Below, piece by piece: positions 24,863 through 34,391 of a stretch of 64,000 nt of DNA (position 1 is the stretch's first letter; each line of letters begins with the position of its first letter). A program made the translations under genes and the position numbers. The notes under the pieces were generated by a model. The model had not been told where the DNA came from, ran no database searches, and was given only the letters and a program-made list of their open reading frames with translations. The stretch covers positions 1 to 64,000 of IMG/VR virus record IMGVR_UViG_3300007352_000001. One strand, 5' to 3'. Origin of the DNA: a virus.

Positions 24863-25520
24863 CGTCCTGATCGCGGACTTCAGCTACGCGCGCGACGTGC
24901 TCCAACTCTTGCACGGGCGCGCGAACTCGCTGCAGGTCCTCGATCACCACTTCAGCGCGGAGCAAGATCTGCGTGGCCTGCCGTTCTGTGTCTTCGACAT
25001 GGAGCGCAGTGGCGCGGGCCTCACCTGGGACACGCTCTTCCCGGACACGCCGCGGCCGTGGATCGTCGACTACATCGAAGATCACGACCTCTGGCGGTTC
25101 AAGCTGCCAGACTCCAGCGCCGTCCGTGGCTACCTCGGCAGCGTGCCGCGCACCTTCGAGGCCTACGACGCGCTGGTGCAGGTGCCACTCACCGAGGTGA
25201 TCGAGCACGGCCGCACGGTCGAGCGCTACGTCGCCAACCACGTCCGCGAGCTGGTCGACATGTTCGCCCGCCAGGTCGAGTTCGAGGGCATGCGCGTGTG
25301 GGCGATCAACCTGGGCGGACGCCTGGTGAGTGAGACCCTGCATGCGCTGAACGAGCGCTCGGCGGTGTCGGTGGCGTGGTGCCAGAAGCAAGACGGCAAG
25401 TACCTCTACTCGCTGCGGTCCAACGGAGACGTGGACGTGAGCGAACTCGCCCGCCACTACGGCGGCGGGGGCCACCGAACGGCTGCGGGCTTCCGCACAG
25501 ATCGGTGCCTCTGGCTGTAA
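24693..25520 (+). CDS. DHH/DHHA1 family phosphoesterase
   Basis: A 275-aa protein with the DHH signatures HNNCPDGFTAAW (residues 17-28), VLIADFSY (58-65), LDHH (83-86) and VDYIEDHDLW (125-134), plus the C-terminal DHHA1 GGGGH motif (257-261). Relatives such as NrnA and GdpP hydrolyse nanoRNA, pAp or cyclic dinucleotides. All metal-binding motifs appear intact, so activity is expected. The size fits a stand-alone enzyme. Cutting short RNA or second messengers such as c-di-AMP is inferred. Confidence 0.88.
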   Translation: MAGRYDWYSIPKTIIYHNNCPDGFTAAWVAHSKFGDHDVQFHPANFGEPPPDVAGHDVLIADFSYARDVLQLLHGRANSLQVLDHHFSAEQDLRGLPFCVFDMERSGAGLTWDTLFPDTPRPWIVDYIEDHDLWRFKLPDSSAVRGYLGSVPRTFEAYDALVQVPLTEVIEHGRTVERYVANHVRELVDMFARQVEFEGMRVWAINLGGRLVSETLHALNERSAVSVAWCQKQDGKYLYSLRSNGDVDVSELARHYGGGGHRTAAGFRTDRCLWL

Positions 25521-25536
25521 CCCCCAAGGAGATTCG

Positions 25537-25719
25537 ATGCCCACCACGCATGAGCTAGCCGACCAGCTGCTCGACGCCATCGACAACGGCATGCCCGTCG
25601 ACGAAGCGGTCGAGGCCGCGATCAACGAAGCGCCCGCCAAGGGTCCGCGTATGATCCGGTTCGGCACGAGCAAAGAGCGCCTCGGCGCTCGCCCGATCGC
25701 ACAAGCACGCCAGCAGTAA
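25537..25719 (+). CDS. Small protein with 17-residue helical module
   Basis: A 60-aa protein behind CAAGGAG. Residues 10-26, LLDAIDNGMPVDEAVEA, are a clear copy of the recurring module. The rest is a short basic tail (KERLGARPIAQARQQ). It is one of several proteins made of little more than the module. Confidence 0.6.
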   Translation: MPTTHELADQLLDAIDNGMPVDEAVEAAINEAPAKGPRMIRFGTSKERLGARPIAQARQQ

Positions 25720-25729
25720 GACGCAGGAG

Positions 25730-26314
25730 GTGGCGGTGGTGTGGCGGCGGTTTCTCATTCTTGCGCTACTCGTGTGCCCACGGCTCGCCCTGGGTGGTGA
25801 GCTGTACTTCGACCCGGCTGGTGCGATCCTCGACGACTGCGCCACGACGCTGAAGGGCGCGTCTACAGCCGCGCGCATCGCCGCCGTCGACTGTCCGTAC
25901 GTCAACGGCACGCAGCGCACGTTTTACTACGCCACCTGGTGGCCGGCCGGCGCGGGCGTGAACTGGACGCCGAAGGTCACCCACCAGACCAGCGCCACCG
26001 GGCGCGTGTGCTGGCGAGTACAGGCGACGGCACTGGCCGGTGCAGGCGCCTCGGGAAAGAGCCTCAACGACCTCACCTTCAGCGGCGGCGCGCTCTTCAA
26101 CACGAACTTCGCCTCGGCGAACGTATCGCTGGCAGTGACCGGCTCGTCGTTCACTCCGAAGCAGGGCGACGGGACCACCGACTGCAGCACGGTCACCTGC
26201 GCGGGCGCGCGAGTGCTGGTCAAGGTGCAGCGCGAGATGGACGACGGCAGCTGTGCGGCGACGCAGTCTGCGGTCACCGCGAACTTCCAAGGGCTGCTGC
26301 TCACGCATGACTAA
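25730..26314 (+). CDS. Secreted protein A, Sec signal peptide
   Basis: The N-terminus (start GTG 25730 or 25739) has basic WRR, hydrophobic FLILALLVC and a short polar region ending ALGG, a typical Sec signal peptide. The mature part is about 170 aa of beta-rich, Ser/Thr/Ala-rich sequence with several paired Cys, as in exported disulfide proteins. It is paralogous to the next gene (ELYFDPAG / EYYFEPGQG; GRVCWRV / GRVCFSF). Function unknown. Confidence 0.65.
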   Translation: MAVVWRRFLILALLVCPRLALGGELYFDPAGAILDDCATTLKGASTAARIAAVDCPYVNGTQRTFYYATWWPAGAGVNWTPKVTHQTSATGRVCWRVQATALAGAGASGKSLNDLTFSGGALFNTNFASANVSLAVTGSSFTPKQGDGTTDCSTVTCAGARVLVKVQREMDDGSCAATQSAVTANFQGLLLTHD

Positions 26315-26897
26315 GTGGGCAGCGCTCGCCGTGTTCCTCTGGGCGAGCGCCGCGGGAGCGGGCGAGTACTACTTCGAGCCCGGCCAAGGACTCGTTGACG
26401 GCACGTGCAGCCGGAATGTTCGCGGCACTGGCGCCGAGCCGCGCACGCTGGTCCTCACCTGCCCCGACCATACCAGCAGCAACTTCTTCTACTACAACTT
26501 CTCGTACCCCGAGTCGGTCGGGGCTGGGTGGTCGCACATCTGGACTGGATCCTTGCAGTTTGAAGCCGTGGCACCTGGCCGCGTGTGCTTCTCGTTCTCC
26601 TTGTGGGTCATTGACGAGACGGTGCAGTCGCTCAGCAACCTGTCCCCGACGACGTTTGTGTCCTTCGCGACGCGGACCGTCTCGGCCGGTGAGGTGAACC
26701 AGACGCTCAGTGTGCCGATTGCGACGCTGCTCACCACGTTCGGTCAGAACTCCATCCCGGTTGGCTGCAACACGAACGATTGCCGCCGCCGTCGCGCCGT
26801 ATTGCGCATCGGCCGCGCGCCCAGCGCGTCGTGTGCGCCTGGACCAGCGAACACCGGTGCCATCGACCTTCAAGGGATTCGCTTGCGGTTCGACTGA
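26307..26897 (+). CDS. Secreted protein B, paralog of the preceding gene
   Basis: A 196-aa product with signal peptide KWAALAVFLWASAAGAG and mature start EYYFEPGQG. The order of motifs (Cys pairs, FFYYNFSYPESVGAGW, GRVCFSFSLWV, NDCRRRRAVL) matches secreted protein A. The two likely arose by duplication and act outside the cytoplasm. No enzyme motif was seen. Confidence 0.65.
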   Translation: MTKWAALAVFLWASAAGAGEYYFEPGQGLVDGTCSRNVRGTGAEPRTLVLTCPDHTSSNFFYYNFSYPESVGAGWSHIWTGSLQFEAVAPGRVCFSFSLWVIDETVQSLSNLSPTTFVSFATRTVSAGEVNQTLSVPIATLLTTFGQNSIPVGCNTNDCRRRRAVLRIGRAPSASCAPGPANTGAIDLQGIRLRFD

Positions 26898-27271
26898 TGA
26901 ACGAGGCGCGTAAGCCGCGGCGTCAGTTCCAGGTCAACGTCAACAGCCTCTGGCAGCCAGATGACTGGCAGACCGGTGCGTCGTTCTCCGTCGGCGGCAC
27001 CGGACCCGGCAAAGCCGCGCTGCAACGGATCCTGCGGGATCTCACGCCGCGCCCGAAGGGGAAGAAGAAGATGAACAACGAGAGCGCCGCAGAGGTGGTC
27101 ATCGCGCGCGTGATGAACGGCGAGCTGATCGAAGACGTGGTCGCCGAGATGACGCACTGGCCGGCAGTGCCGACCTATCGCGTTGTCCCCAAGCCGAAGC
27201 CGGCGCCGCAACCGAAGCCGCAAGTGAGTCCCAGCGCGCACGCGTCGATGCCGAAGTCGTGGGGCAAGTGA
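26897..27271 (+). CDS. Protein with helical module and Pro/Lys-rich tail
   Basis: A 124-aa protein. Residues about 65-81, VIARVMNGELIEDVVAE, match the recurring 17-residue module. The N-terminal part is basic and the C-terminal third is a Pro/Lys linker (KPKPAPQPKPQ). It starts by TGATG overlap with a secreted-protein gene but has no signal peptide itself. Confidence 0.6.
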   Translation: MNEARKPRRQFQVNVNSLWQPDDWQTGASFSVGGTGPGKAALQRILRDLTPRPKGKKKMNNESAAEVVIARVMNGELIEDVVAEMTHWPAVPTYRVVPKPKPAPQPKPQVSPSAHASMPKSWGK

Positions 27272-27299
27272 GCGGCATCCAAGAAAGTGAGGTGGTGGG

Positions 27300-29036
27300 A
27301 TGATGCGGAAGTTGGTTCTGATCGTCGCAACGCTCCTGATTGCGAACACAGTCAGCGCGGAAAACTGGACGCAGTTCCGGCGCGATGAGCGCCACTCTGG
27401 CTGGGCCACGCTGACGCTCGATACGCCGCTGCATCTCGTCTACGACGGCACGCTGCGCTGGTACAAAAGCGGATGGGTGCCGTCCCCGGCCGTGCAGGTC
27501 GACAACCTGACGATCCGCAACGACACGGTGATGCTGATGGGCTCGGTCGCGGGCGGTGACCCCAAGCAAGCGCACGGCGCCGCGCGGTGGGCCGCGTACC
27601 TCTCGCGCTCGAAGAACTTCGCCAACGCCAAGCCAGGCGGACAGGCTGCCTACCGGCCGTCGCTCTATTTCCTGGAGAGCATCACCCCGAAAGCGGGCAT
27701 CGAGACGGACTCGGGGCACCACCCGTGCCAGTTCTCCATGGGCCTCACCGATGCCGGCGGCTGGATGATGGAGTCGGGCTTCCTGAAGTTCAGCGGCAAC
27801 GTCGTCAGCACGCGCATGCAGTCGGACATCTTCGGCCCGTCGATCTGTCGCGATGACGACTCCGAGGGCCTCTTCATCTCGCGCCAGCAGTGGCATGGCG
27901 GCGGCATGTACGCCCGCCGGCAACCTATGCGGAGCCAGGCCACGGGCACGGGGACGCTCTGGGCGCAGTGGGGCGCGGTCCCTGACGGCGACAACAGCGG
28001 CGACGTCCTCGGCTACACCATCGCCTACGATGCGGTGTACGCCGGCCAGTACCTCGTCAGCAACTTCGTCACCTCGGTCGGCAACCCGAAGAACCTGCCC
28101 AAGAACTACGAGTTCGCCCCAGAGGTCTCCGGCCTTTGCAGCTGGCAGCTGAATCCGCAGCAGCGCCTCTCGTGCCGGCCGGGCTCGTGGGGGCAACTGG
28201 CGACCGACGGGATCCGCCTGTGGACCTACGAGCAGACGCCGTACGAGCGCATCCCCGACGGCTACTGGCAGGTTGGCGGGGCCTCGCGAAAGCTCGTCGC
28301 GCTCAGCATCCCTGACCTGGTCACGATCTTCGAGGCGGATGTCGGCAACATCCCGCTGAACGTGCAGGACGCGCCGCTGGTCGGCCCGTCAGTGATCGCT
28401 ACGATCGCCTACCACAACGATCAGCCGTTCATCGAAGCGTACGACCAGGTGACGTTCACGAAGCTCTGGTCGCGCACCGTGCCGATAGTGCCGCGCTCGG
28501 GCGGCTGCGCCTACTGGCCGGCCCGTGGCACAGAGCAGGTCGTGCTTGCTGCCTCCGGCGACACCATCGTCGTCGCCTCCAACGGCATCAGCGTGCTCGA
28601 CGCCACCACGGGCGAGCTGCTCTTCCAGGACAAGCTCGGCACCACCTACTTCAATCCAGTCATCGCCGACGGGCAACTGTTCGTGCTCCGCGATGATTCT
28701 GGACCGGGGCAAGATCCGGTGACCAACAACTGCTCGGGCAATGCGCTGGAGGTGTGGGCGGGGGTCAACGTTCCGACCATCCCACTCACCCCGCCACCGA
28801 CCGCCAAGCCGACGCTCACCGGAACAGCCACGCGGATCCCGACGCGGACCGCCACGGAGACGCGCACGGCCACGCGTACACGGACGCCGAGGCCTACACG
28901 GACACCGACCACGACGCGCACGGGTACGCGCACCGCTTCACCGACGCGCACACCAAGCGCAGCGCCAGCGTCTCCCACGCCGACCGAGTGCACGTGTCCG
29001 TGTCCGTGCCCGCCGACGGCAATCGGAGCGCAGTGA
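27300..29036 (+). CDS. Secreted PQQ-like beta-propeller protein with Thr/Pro/Arg-rich tail
   Basis: A 578-aa protein. The signal peptide is KLVLIVATLLIANTVSA. The mature region has repeated blade-like units (TVMLMGSVAGG; DTIVVASNGISVLDATTGE; LFQDKLGTTYFNPVIADGQL) that resemble the PQQ/outer-membrane propeller family. The last ~80 residues are low-complexity Thr/Pro/Arg repeats ending in Cys-Pro pairs, of the kind used as linkers or stalks. No catalytic motif was seen; binding to a surface or ligand is inferred. Confidence 0.7.
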   Translation: MMRKLVLIVATLLIANTVSAENWTQFRRDERHSGWATLTLDTPLHLVYDGTLRWYKSGWVPSPAVQVDNLTIRNDTVMLMGSVAGGDPKQAHGAARWAAYLSRSKNFANAKPGGQAAYRPSLYFLESITPKAGIETDSGHHPCQFSMGLTDAGGWMMESGFLKFSGNVVSTRMQSDIFGPSICRDDDSEGLFISRQQWHGGGMYARRQPMRSQATGTGTLWAQWGAVPDGDNSGDVLGYTIAYDAVYAGQYLVSNFVTSVGNPKNLPKNYEFAPEVSGLCSWQLNPQQRLSCRPGSWGQLATDGIRLWTYEQTPYERIPDGYWQVGGASRKLVALSIPDLVTIFEADVGNIPLNVQDAPLVGPSVIATIAYHNDQPFIEAYDQVTFTKLWSRTVPIVPRSGGCAYWPARGTEQVVLAASGDTIVVASNGISVLDATTGELLFQDKLGTTYFNPVIADGQLFVLRDDSGPGQDPVTNNCSGNALEVWAGVNVPTIPLTPPPTAKPTLTGTATRIPTRTATETRTATRTRTPRPTRTPTTTRTGTRTASPTRTPSAAPASPTPTECTCPCPCPPTAIGAQ

Positions 29037-29395
29037 TGCCAGTCCTCGAAGACGGCACTGGCATTCTGTTCGATCCGCCGGAAGAGGACCCGTCTTTCGA
29101 TCAGGACCTGAAGGAAGAGGAAGCGATTCGCCCGAAGGAGGCGAACGTCTTCCAGTTGCAGATGGACAGCTTCGACTACTTCCAAGTGTTCTGGGTCGAT
29201 GCCCAGGGCGGCAAGCACTGGCAGGAGTTCGCAGACTACGCCGTGCTCGAACGGTGGGTGAAGCGCCAGGTCCGTGATGAGTGGCTCGCCGAGCAGGGGC
29301 TCACGATGATGTCGAACTTCCGACTCGCCGAGATCAACCTGCGTGACCGCACCGCCTTTCCGGTGCGCGGTTACAACAAGGTTGGCCAACTCTGA
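29036..29395 (+). CDS. Hypothetical acidic protein
   Basis: A 119-aa protein starting by TGATG overlap. Acidic N-terminus (PPEEDPSFDQDLKEEE), then YFQVFWVDAQGGKHW and a helical C-terminus (YAVLERWVKRQVRDEWLAEQ). No signal peptide. Function unknown. Confidence 0.6.
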   Translation: MPVLEDGTGILFDPPEEDPSFDQDLKEEEAIRPKEANVFQLQMDSFDYFQVFWVDAQGGKHWQEFADYAVLERWVKRQVRDEWLAEQGLTMMSNFRLAEINLRDRTAFPVRGYNKVGQL

Positions 29396-29439
29396 GCCTC
29401 GCGCGTCTGGGAAAGGAGTTTTGGCTCGGAGGTATCACG

Positions 29440-31660
29440 GTGAAAACGTCCCTACGTGGTTGCGCGCTCGCGCTCATGATCGTCGTCGCGCTGGCACAGG
29501 CTGCAGCAGGCGTGACGTACACCGTCACCAGCACCTGCGATACGGGCGACGCCTCTCCGGATGGGACGTGCAGTGACCCGTGCTGTCTGCGCGAATCCAT
29601 CGACGAGGTGAACGCTGGCAGTGGCGGCGACACCATCGCGTTCGCCATCCCCGGCGCCGGCCCGCACACCATCACGCTCGGCTCGGCCTTGCCGACGATC
29701 AGCAAGGCGAACACCGTCATTGACGGCACCACCCAGAGTGGGACGGTGTGCTGCACAGGCTGGGACTGTTCGGCCGCGGTGTGGAAGATCCGCATCGACG
29801 CGAACGGCGGGGACTTCAACATCATCGAGTTCACCCTGGGTGCGACCGACGCGATCGTGCGCGGTCTGGAACTGATCAACGACGACCCAGACGCAGAATA
29901 CGGTCTGACGTTCGACACGGTCGAGTCGGTCACCTGCAACAGCATCCACGGCGGGCGCGGCGGCATTGCGATGTCGAACGGCGGGACCATCGGTGGCGTT
30001 GGGGTCAACGACGCGAACGTCGTCTACGACACCGGGGAGTTTGGCCTCACCTCTCGCGGCACCACCGGCACGAACGTCATCACCGGCAACGTCGTCTGCT
30101 TGGCGCCCGACGGGGAGACCGACGGCGGGCCGATGAACTACGGCATCTACGCTGAAGACTCCGTCGACTTGGTGATCACCAACAATCTCGCCGCCAGCTG
30201 TGATGTGGCCGGCATTCTCACTCGCAGCAGCGGGACGGTCGACACGGTAGTGACCGAGAACACGCTAGGGCCGACGCGCAGTGGCGCAACCACCCACTGC
30301 TTCGGATTCACGGTGATCGAGGACAACGGCACCGGCACCAGCCTGAGCGACAACACGCTCTGCCCACAAATCGGCTGCTGCAACGTGACCGGACTCGAAG
30401 AGTTCGACGTGACCTGCGTCGACCACACCCTCGGCTCAGGCAATCCCTACTCTCAAGCGGACTGTCTGGAGATTGTGGGTGGGGTTGGCGGGGTGCCGAC
30501 GAGTTTCAACCCTGACGCTGTCTGCGACCCGGATGTGAGTGGTACCTGTCCGGCAGCGGTACCGACCGCCACGCCGACTGTCACGGCGACCGCCACCGCC
30601 ACGGCAACGCCCACGTCTGGAGGCCTGACCGACGTCGTTGTCGTGCCGGGCTCGCAAGAATGCCCATCACCGTACGAGACGTTGCTCGCCGGCCACGTGC
30701 CGTACGCGAGCATCGCCCAGCAGTTGCGCGGCGCGTGCCTGCAGCAGCCGCGCAACGAGTTCACGATCGGCCCGTGCGCGGTCTGTGGCAGCGCGCAGCA
30801 CGTCGCCATGGTGCTCGGACGCCAGACGTGCCCTGCCGGGTCCGCGACAGTGTCCGGCTCGATCTACACTTGGGCGGGCCTCTCGGATCAGTTGTGTTGG
30901 CCGACCCCGCCCGACGAAGTCGCGACGGCCGCGGGATCCTGTGTGCTGTGTCAGACGGACGACCCAGTGTTCTCGGTGCACGGGGCGGCAACCTGCCCCC
31001 AGCCCATTCACCGCCTACACCACCGGCAACGTCTACCAGTGGCCGTTGAAGCACCAGGCTGACGGGCTCTGCTGGACGTCCGCTCCGCAAGGGCTCGCCA
31101 CCACGGTCGGCCCGTGCGCCCTGTGCACCAACAGCGTGCGGCCGTTCACTGTGTACGGCACCAGCGCGTGCCCCGACGGCACAACGCAGGTCTACGCGGG
31201 AGGCATCTACCAGTACGGCCTCGGCCCGAAGGTCGATCGCGAGTGCTGGAAGAACCCACCGTCGGCGAGCGCCCTGCAGGTCGGCCCGTGTGCGCGGTGC
31301 GTGGGCAACGGCAAGGAAGTCACCATCAACGGACAGTACGGCTGCCCTGGTGGGTGGACGAAGCTCGCCGACGGGCAAGCCTACTCGTGGAGTCCTGCCC
31401 AGCGGCCGTCAGACCAGTGCTGGCAGCGCGCCCCGACGAACGTCCTGTCACAGCCGGTCGGCCCGTGCTCGCTCTGCCAGCCGTCGACCGACGTCGTCTC
31501 GCTGCTCGGCGCGACGCGCTGCCCCGACACCGCCATCACTACGATCTCCGGCAACGTGTACTTCTGGCCCGGAGGACTCGTCGACAACGCCTGCTGGGTA
31601 CAGCCGGCGTACGACACGACGATGTCCTACATGCCCTGCCAGCTGTGCGTGCTGCCGTAG
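29440..31660 (+). CDS. Secreted CSLREA-like/beta-helix protein with Cys-rich repeats, frame break near 31000
   Basis: A GTG start after GGAGG. The signal peptide ends near AQAAAG. The N-terminal TYTVTSTCDTGD ... CCLRESIDEVNAG ... GDTIAFAIPG is a CSLREA-type start of a beta-helix. A TATATATPTSG linker leads to Cys-rich repeats (GPCAxC ... CPxG ... YxW ... CW). The first frame ends at 31062, but repeats continue in another frame from about 31000 to 31660. Removing one C from the CCCCC run at 30996-31000 restores one chain of about 740 aa. A sequencing indel, phase variation or true mutation are all possible. Confidence 0.65.
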
Positions 31661-31679
31661 GTTCAAGAGGGAGCCTCAC

Positions 31680-31964
31680 ATGCTCGATCCGTCCGGAAGC
31701 CGCGACTTCCTCGTCATCGACGCGGTGCCTCGCATCGGCGGCGATCTTCCCGGTGCGGATGACACCGGGGTGCCGCGCGCGGCCGGCCCTATCTCCATCG
31801 CGCATCCGCTTCAGGCTGGGGAGCGCGTTCGTACCCTGTCCGGCATGGCTGTCGTGCTGGGCGTCACCGGATCCCGCGCAACCCTGCGACTGGATCATAC
31901 CTTCGACGAGATCGTCGTGAACGCCAGCGGCTCCTCCGGTAGCCACTGGAGCACCTCGGTCTAA
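31680..31964 (+). CDS. Small protein, paralog of 34392-34679
   Basis: A 94-aa protein with a Pro/Gly N-terminus and beta-rich C-terminal half: HPLQAGERVRTLSGMAVVLG, RATLRLDHTFDEIVVNASGS. The same pattern, including LxxGxxV, RATLxxxH and NASGS/DASGS, is seen in the protein at 34392. It heads the capsid operon after GAGGGAGCC. A minor virion role is inferred from context. Confidence 0.6.
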   Translation: MLDPSGSRDFLVIDAVPRIGGDLPGADDTGVPRAAGPISIAHPLQAGERVRTLSGMAVVLGVTGSRATLRLDHTFDEIVVNASGSSGSHWSTSV

Positions 31965-31988
31965 CAACCCCACAGGAGGGAACGCACC

Positions 31989-32402
31989 ATGAGTGGAGCG
32001 ACTTCGTTCGCCCAGCTGGTCGCGGCCCACATGGACGGGATGCACCCGACGTCTGTCGTCGAGAGCATGCTGGGTCCGGATCGCACGGACGACTTCACCA
32101 GTGACGACGTGCGAGCCCGCGAGTTCACCCGCATCGCCTCGCAAGCAGCGTCGGCCTTCCCGTACATCGGGCCGGACTGGATCGGCACGATCGCGCAGGC
32201 AGTCCGCCAGGCTGATGCGCAGGGCATGCAGGAACTCGTCCGCATGTCTACCCAGAACCGTGATCAGTATGCGGGCACCGCCCGCATCGACTCTGACGGG
32301 TCGTTCGCGCTCTGGGACGCGATTCTCAAGGGGCTGCTCGCGGTGCCGACCACCCAGCTGCCGCCGCCCGCCCCGCCGCTGAACACGGCCCCGCTTCCGT
32401 AA
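31989..32402 (+). CDS. Hypothetical virion-region protein with N-terminal helical module
   Basis: A 137-aa protein after AGGAGGGAACGC. Residues about 9-25, LVAAHMDGMHPTSVVES, align with the recurring module. The rest is helical (FTRIASQAASAFPYIGPDW; WDAILKGLLAV) with a Pro-rich end. Its place in the capsid operon makes a capsid or core role plausible. Confidence 0.6.
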   Translation: MSGATSFAQLVAAHMDGMHPTSVVESMLGPDRTDDFTSDDVRAREFTRIASQAASAFPYIGPDWIGTIAQAVRQADAQGMQELVRMSTQNRDQYAGTARIDSDGSFALWDAILKGLLAVPTTQLPPPAPPLNTAPLP

Positions 32403-32406
32403 GGTC

Positions 32407-32631
32407 GTGGCGATCTACCCGGATACCTCGGAGTTCGAGCATCCGGAGTTCACTGAAGCGGATCTCCCTGCGCTGCGTACGCACCTCGAAAACGCCGCGC
32501 AGCAGTTGGAGCTAGCGCTCCGACTGACCACCCACACGTCCAACCACAACCTGCGCGCCTGGCAATCGCGGATCGCGAATCTGCGCCACGGCGTGCACGG
32601 GCTGCTGAACCAGCTCCGGCATCGGTTCTAG
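32407..32631 (+). CDS. Small helical protein (74 aa)
   Basis: A GTG-started protein made of two predicted helices: LPALRTHLENAAQQLELALRL and LRAWQSRIANLRHGVHGLL. It may be a helical hairpin, possibly a small capsid or scaffold-associated factor. No family recognised. Confidence 0.55.
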   Translation: MAIYPDTSEFEHPEFTEADLPALRTHLENAAQQLELALRLTTHTSNHNLRAWQSRIANLRHGVHGLLNQLRHRF

Positions 32632-32655
32632 CCCGACTTTCCCAGGAGGTTCATC

Positions 32656-33528
32656 ATGCAGAGTTCCGGTCGCCGGCAGCTGTCGGCACCCAAGGGGACT
32701 GCGTTCACCGGCACGGGTGTGATGGCGGCTTCGACGTCGGCTACGGTCTACGCCAACGCCAACACCACGCTCACGGCCAACGCGGCAAAGGCAGCGACGA
32801 GCATCGCCGTCGCCGAACGCCGCGGCATCCAGGCGTCGCAGTCGCTGATCGTCGGCTTCGGAGCCGATTCGCAAGAAGTCGTCACCGTCGACGGTGGGTA
32901 CTCGCCGGCCACCGGCGCGGGCTCGGTCACGGTGTCGGCGCTCAAGAAGGCACACCTCGACAACGAGACGGTCGTCGAGCAGCTGTCGAACACCCCGGTC
33001 ATGCCGGGCACGGTGGTCGTGAAGTCCGGCTCGGATGTCGCTGGCGTCGACGACGGCGCTGGCAACCTGGTCGCCAGCGGCGTTGCCGACCCGATCAGCA
33101 CCGGCACGATCGACTACACCAGCGGCGCGGTCAGCGTGACGTTCGGTGGGTCGTCGTCGCGCACCATGACCTACAACGGCGACAAGTTCTCCGACCAGGG
33201 CGCGATCGACTCGCTCGACGGCTCGGGGTTCTACCGCAACTTCCAGGTCCTGCAGTACACGCGCTTCGACGCGCCGGACAACGTCGCGCTCAAGAACCTC
33301 GGCACCACCACGGTCAGCTGGCTCGTCGAGAAGTCGCTGAACGGTGGCAAGTCGTTCAAGAGCGCGGGCAAGTCGGGCACGCTCAGCTCGCTCGCCAAGG
33401 CCGTGTCGATGCTCAACTCGGGCGCCGGCACGGACATGGTGCGCATCCGCGCTGGCGCTGCGTCCACGGGTTCGTCGTCGGTCCTCGAAGTCGACACGTA
33501 CTCGGACATCTCGGACAACGGCCAGTAA
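32656..33528 (+). CDS. Putative capsid decoration/structural protein with Ig-like domain
   Basis: A 290-aa protein after CCAGGAGG. Ala/Thr/Ser-rich N-terminus (a beta-rich capsid style), then residues about 114-173 (PVMPGTVVVKSGSD ... DDGAGN ... GTIDYTSGAVSVTF) that match an insertion in the major capsid protein. The end is a beta-rich receptor-like domain. It sits just upstream of the protease and capsid genes. Decoration or spike role is inferred. Confidence 0.6.
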   Translation: MQSSGRRQLSAPKGTAFTGTGVMAASTSATVYANANTTLTANAAKAATSIAVAERRGIQASQSLIVGFGADSQEVVTVDGGYSPATGAGSVTVSALKKAHLDNETVVEQLSNTPVMPGTVVVKSGSDVAGVDDGAGNLVASGVADPISTGTIDYTSGAVSVTFGGSSSRTMTYNGDKFSDQGAIDSLDGSGFYRNFQVLQYTRFDAPDNVALKNLGTTTVSWLVEKSLNGGKSFKSAGKSGTLSSLAKAVSMLNSGAGTDMVRIRAGAASTGSSSVLEVDTYSDISDNGQ

Positions 33529-33564
33529 GCCGGCGTCCGCCCAACTCACAGGTCACGATCGCCG

Positions 33565-34377
33565 ATGCCTGGTCCGGATTTCGCCGTCGACGGCTTGTCT
33601 CCCACTCAAGTGCCGGGGCTGGGTCTCCAGCCCCGGTCACTCGGGAGCTGCAACAAGTGCCGCTACTACGGCGAGCCGGCGTTCGACGATCGCTGCCCTC
33701 AGTGCGGAGATCCTATGGAACTGAAGACGCCTGCAAATCCTGCTGCCGACACGCGTACCAACGCGCCAGGCAGTCAGCCGCAGGCGCCCGCGGCGCTCAC
33801 CTCGTCCGCCGACCAATCGACCATGGAATCCATGGTCGAGGGGGCTGACGGACTGGAGTGCGCCTTCTGCGGGTTGGTCATGGGCCTCGAAGAGGAGTGC
33901 TGCCCGCGGTGCGGGCTCACGGTGGAAAACACCGAGAGTTCTTTCGCAGCCAGTGCCTCCTCGCCGAAGTCCTACCAGCCTGGCGGGCTCCTGCCTTCCG
34001 AAGATCATCCCATGAACTGCGCAGCCTGCGGCATGCCCGTGGGTGAGTCGCTCTGCAACAACTGCGGCTTCCGTGCAGTCAGCGAAGACGAGGACCTCTC
34101 GTGGTCCGACATCGTCTCGCCGGCTGTCCACGCGAACTCCCGCTTCGCGGTCTCGGCCGCGATGCAGTGCGACGAGCAGGGACTGAAGCAGCTGGCCAAC
34201 TCGCTCGTCTGGGGCGAGGACGGTCAGCGGCAGCTCGACCCGGAACAGCTGGCCGGCGAGCCGCCCAAGTGGCTCCCAGCACAGCACGAGTCGCTCTGGC
34301 GCGATCTCGTCACGGACCACTCGTACACCACGTACCGTGACGCGGTCTTCGCGCTCAAGCGCGAACTCCTGGCCTGA
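33565..34377 (+). CDS. Protein with three zinc ribbons
   Basis: A 270-aa protein with CNKC...CPQC (about 29-53), CAFC...CPRC (about 99-115) and CAAC...CNNC (about 152-166), three double-Cys zinc ribbons joined by Ser/Ala/Pro linkers. The C-terminal ~90 residues are helical (LWRDLVTDHSYTTYRDAVFAL). It is between capsid genes; a role in head assembly or packaging is possible but unproven. Confidence 0.65.
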   Translation: MPGPDFAVDGLSPTQVPGLGLQPRSLGSCNKCRYYGEPAFDDRCPQCGDPMELKTPANPAADTRTNAPGSQPQAPAALTSSADQSTMESMVEGADGLECAFCGLVMGLEEECCPRCGLTVENTESSFAASASSPKSYQPGGLLPSEDHPMNCAACGMPVGESLCNNCGFRAVSEDEDLSWSDIVSPAVHANSRFAVSAAMQCDEQGLKQLANSLVWGEDGQRQLDPEQLAGEPPKWLPAQHESLWRDLVTDHSYTTYRDAVFALKRELLA

Positions 34378-34391
34378 CGGAGGGAACGGCG

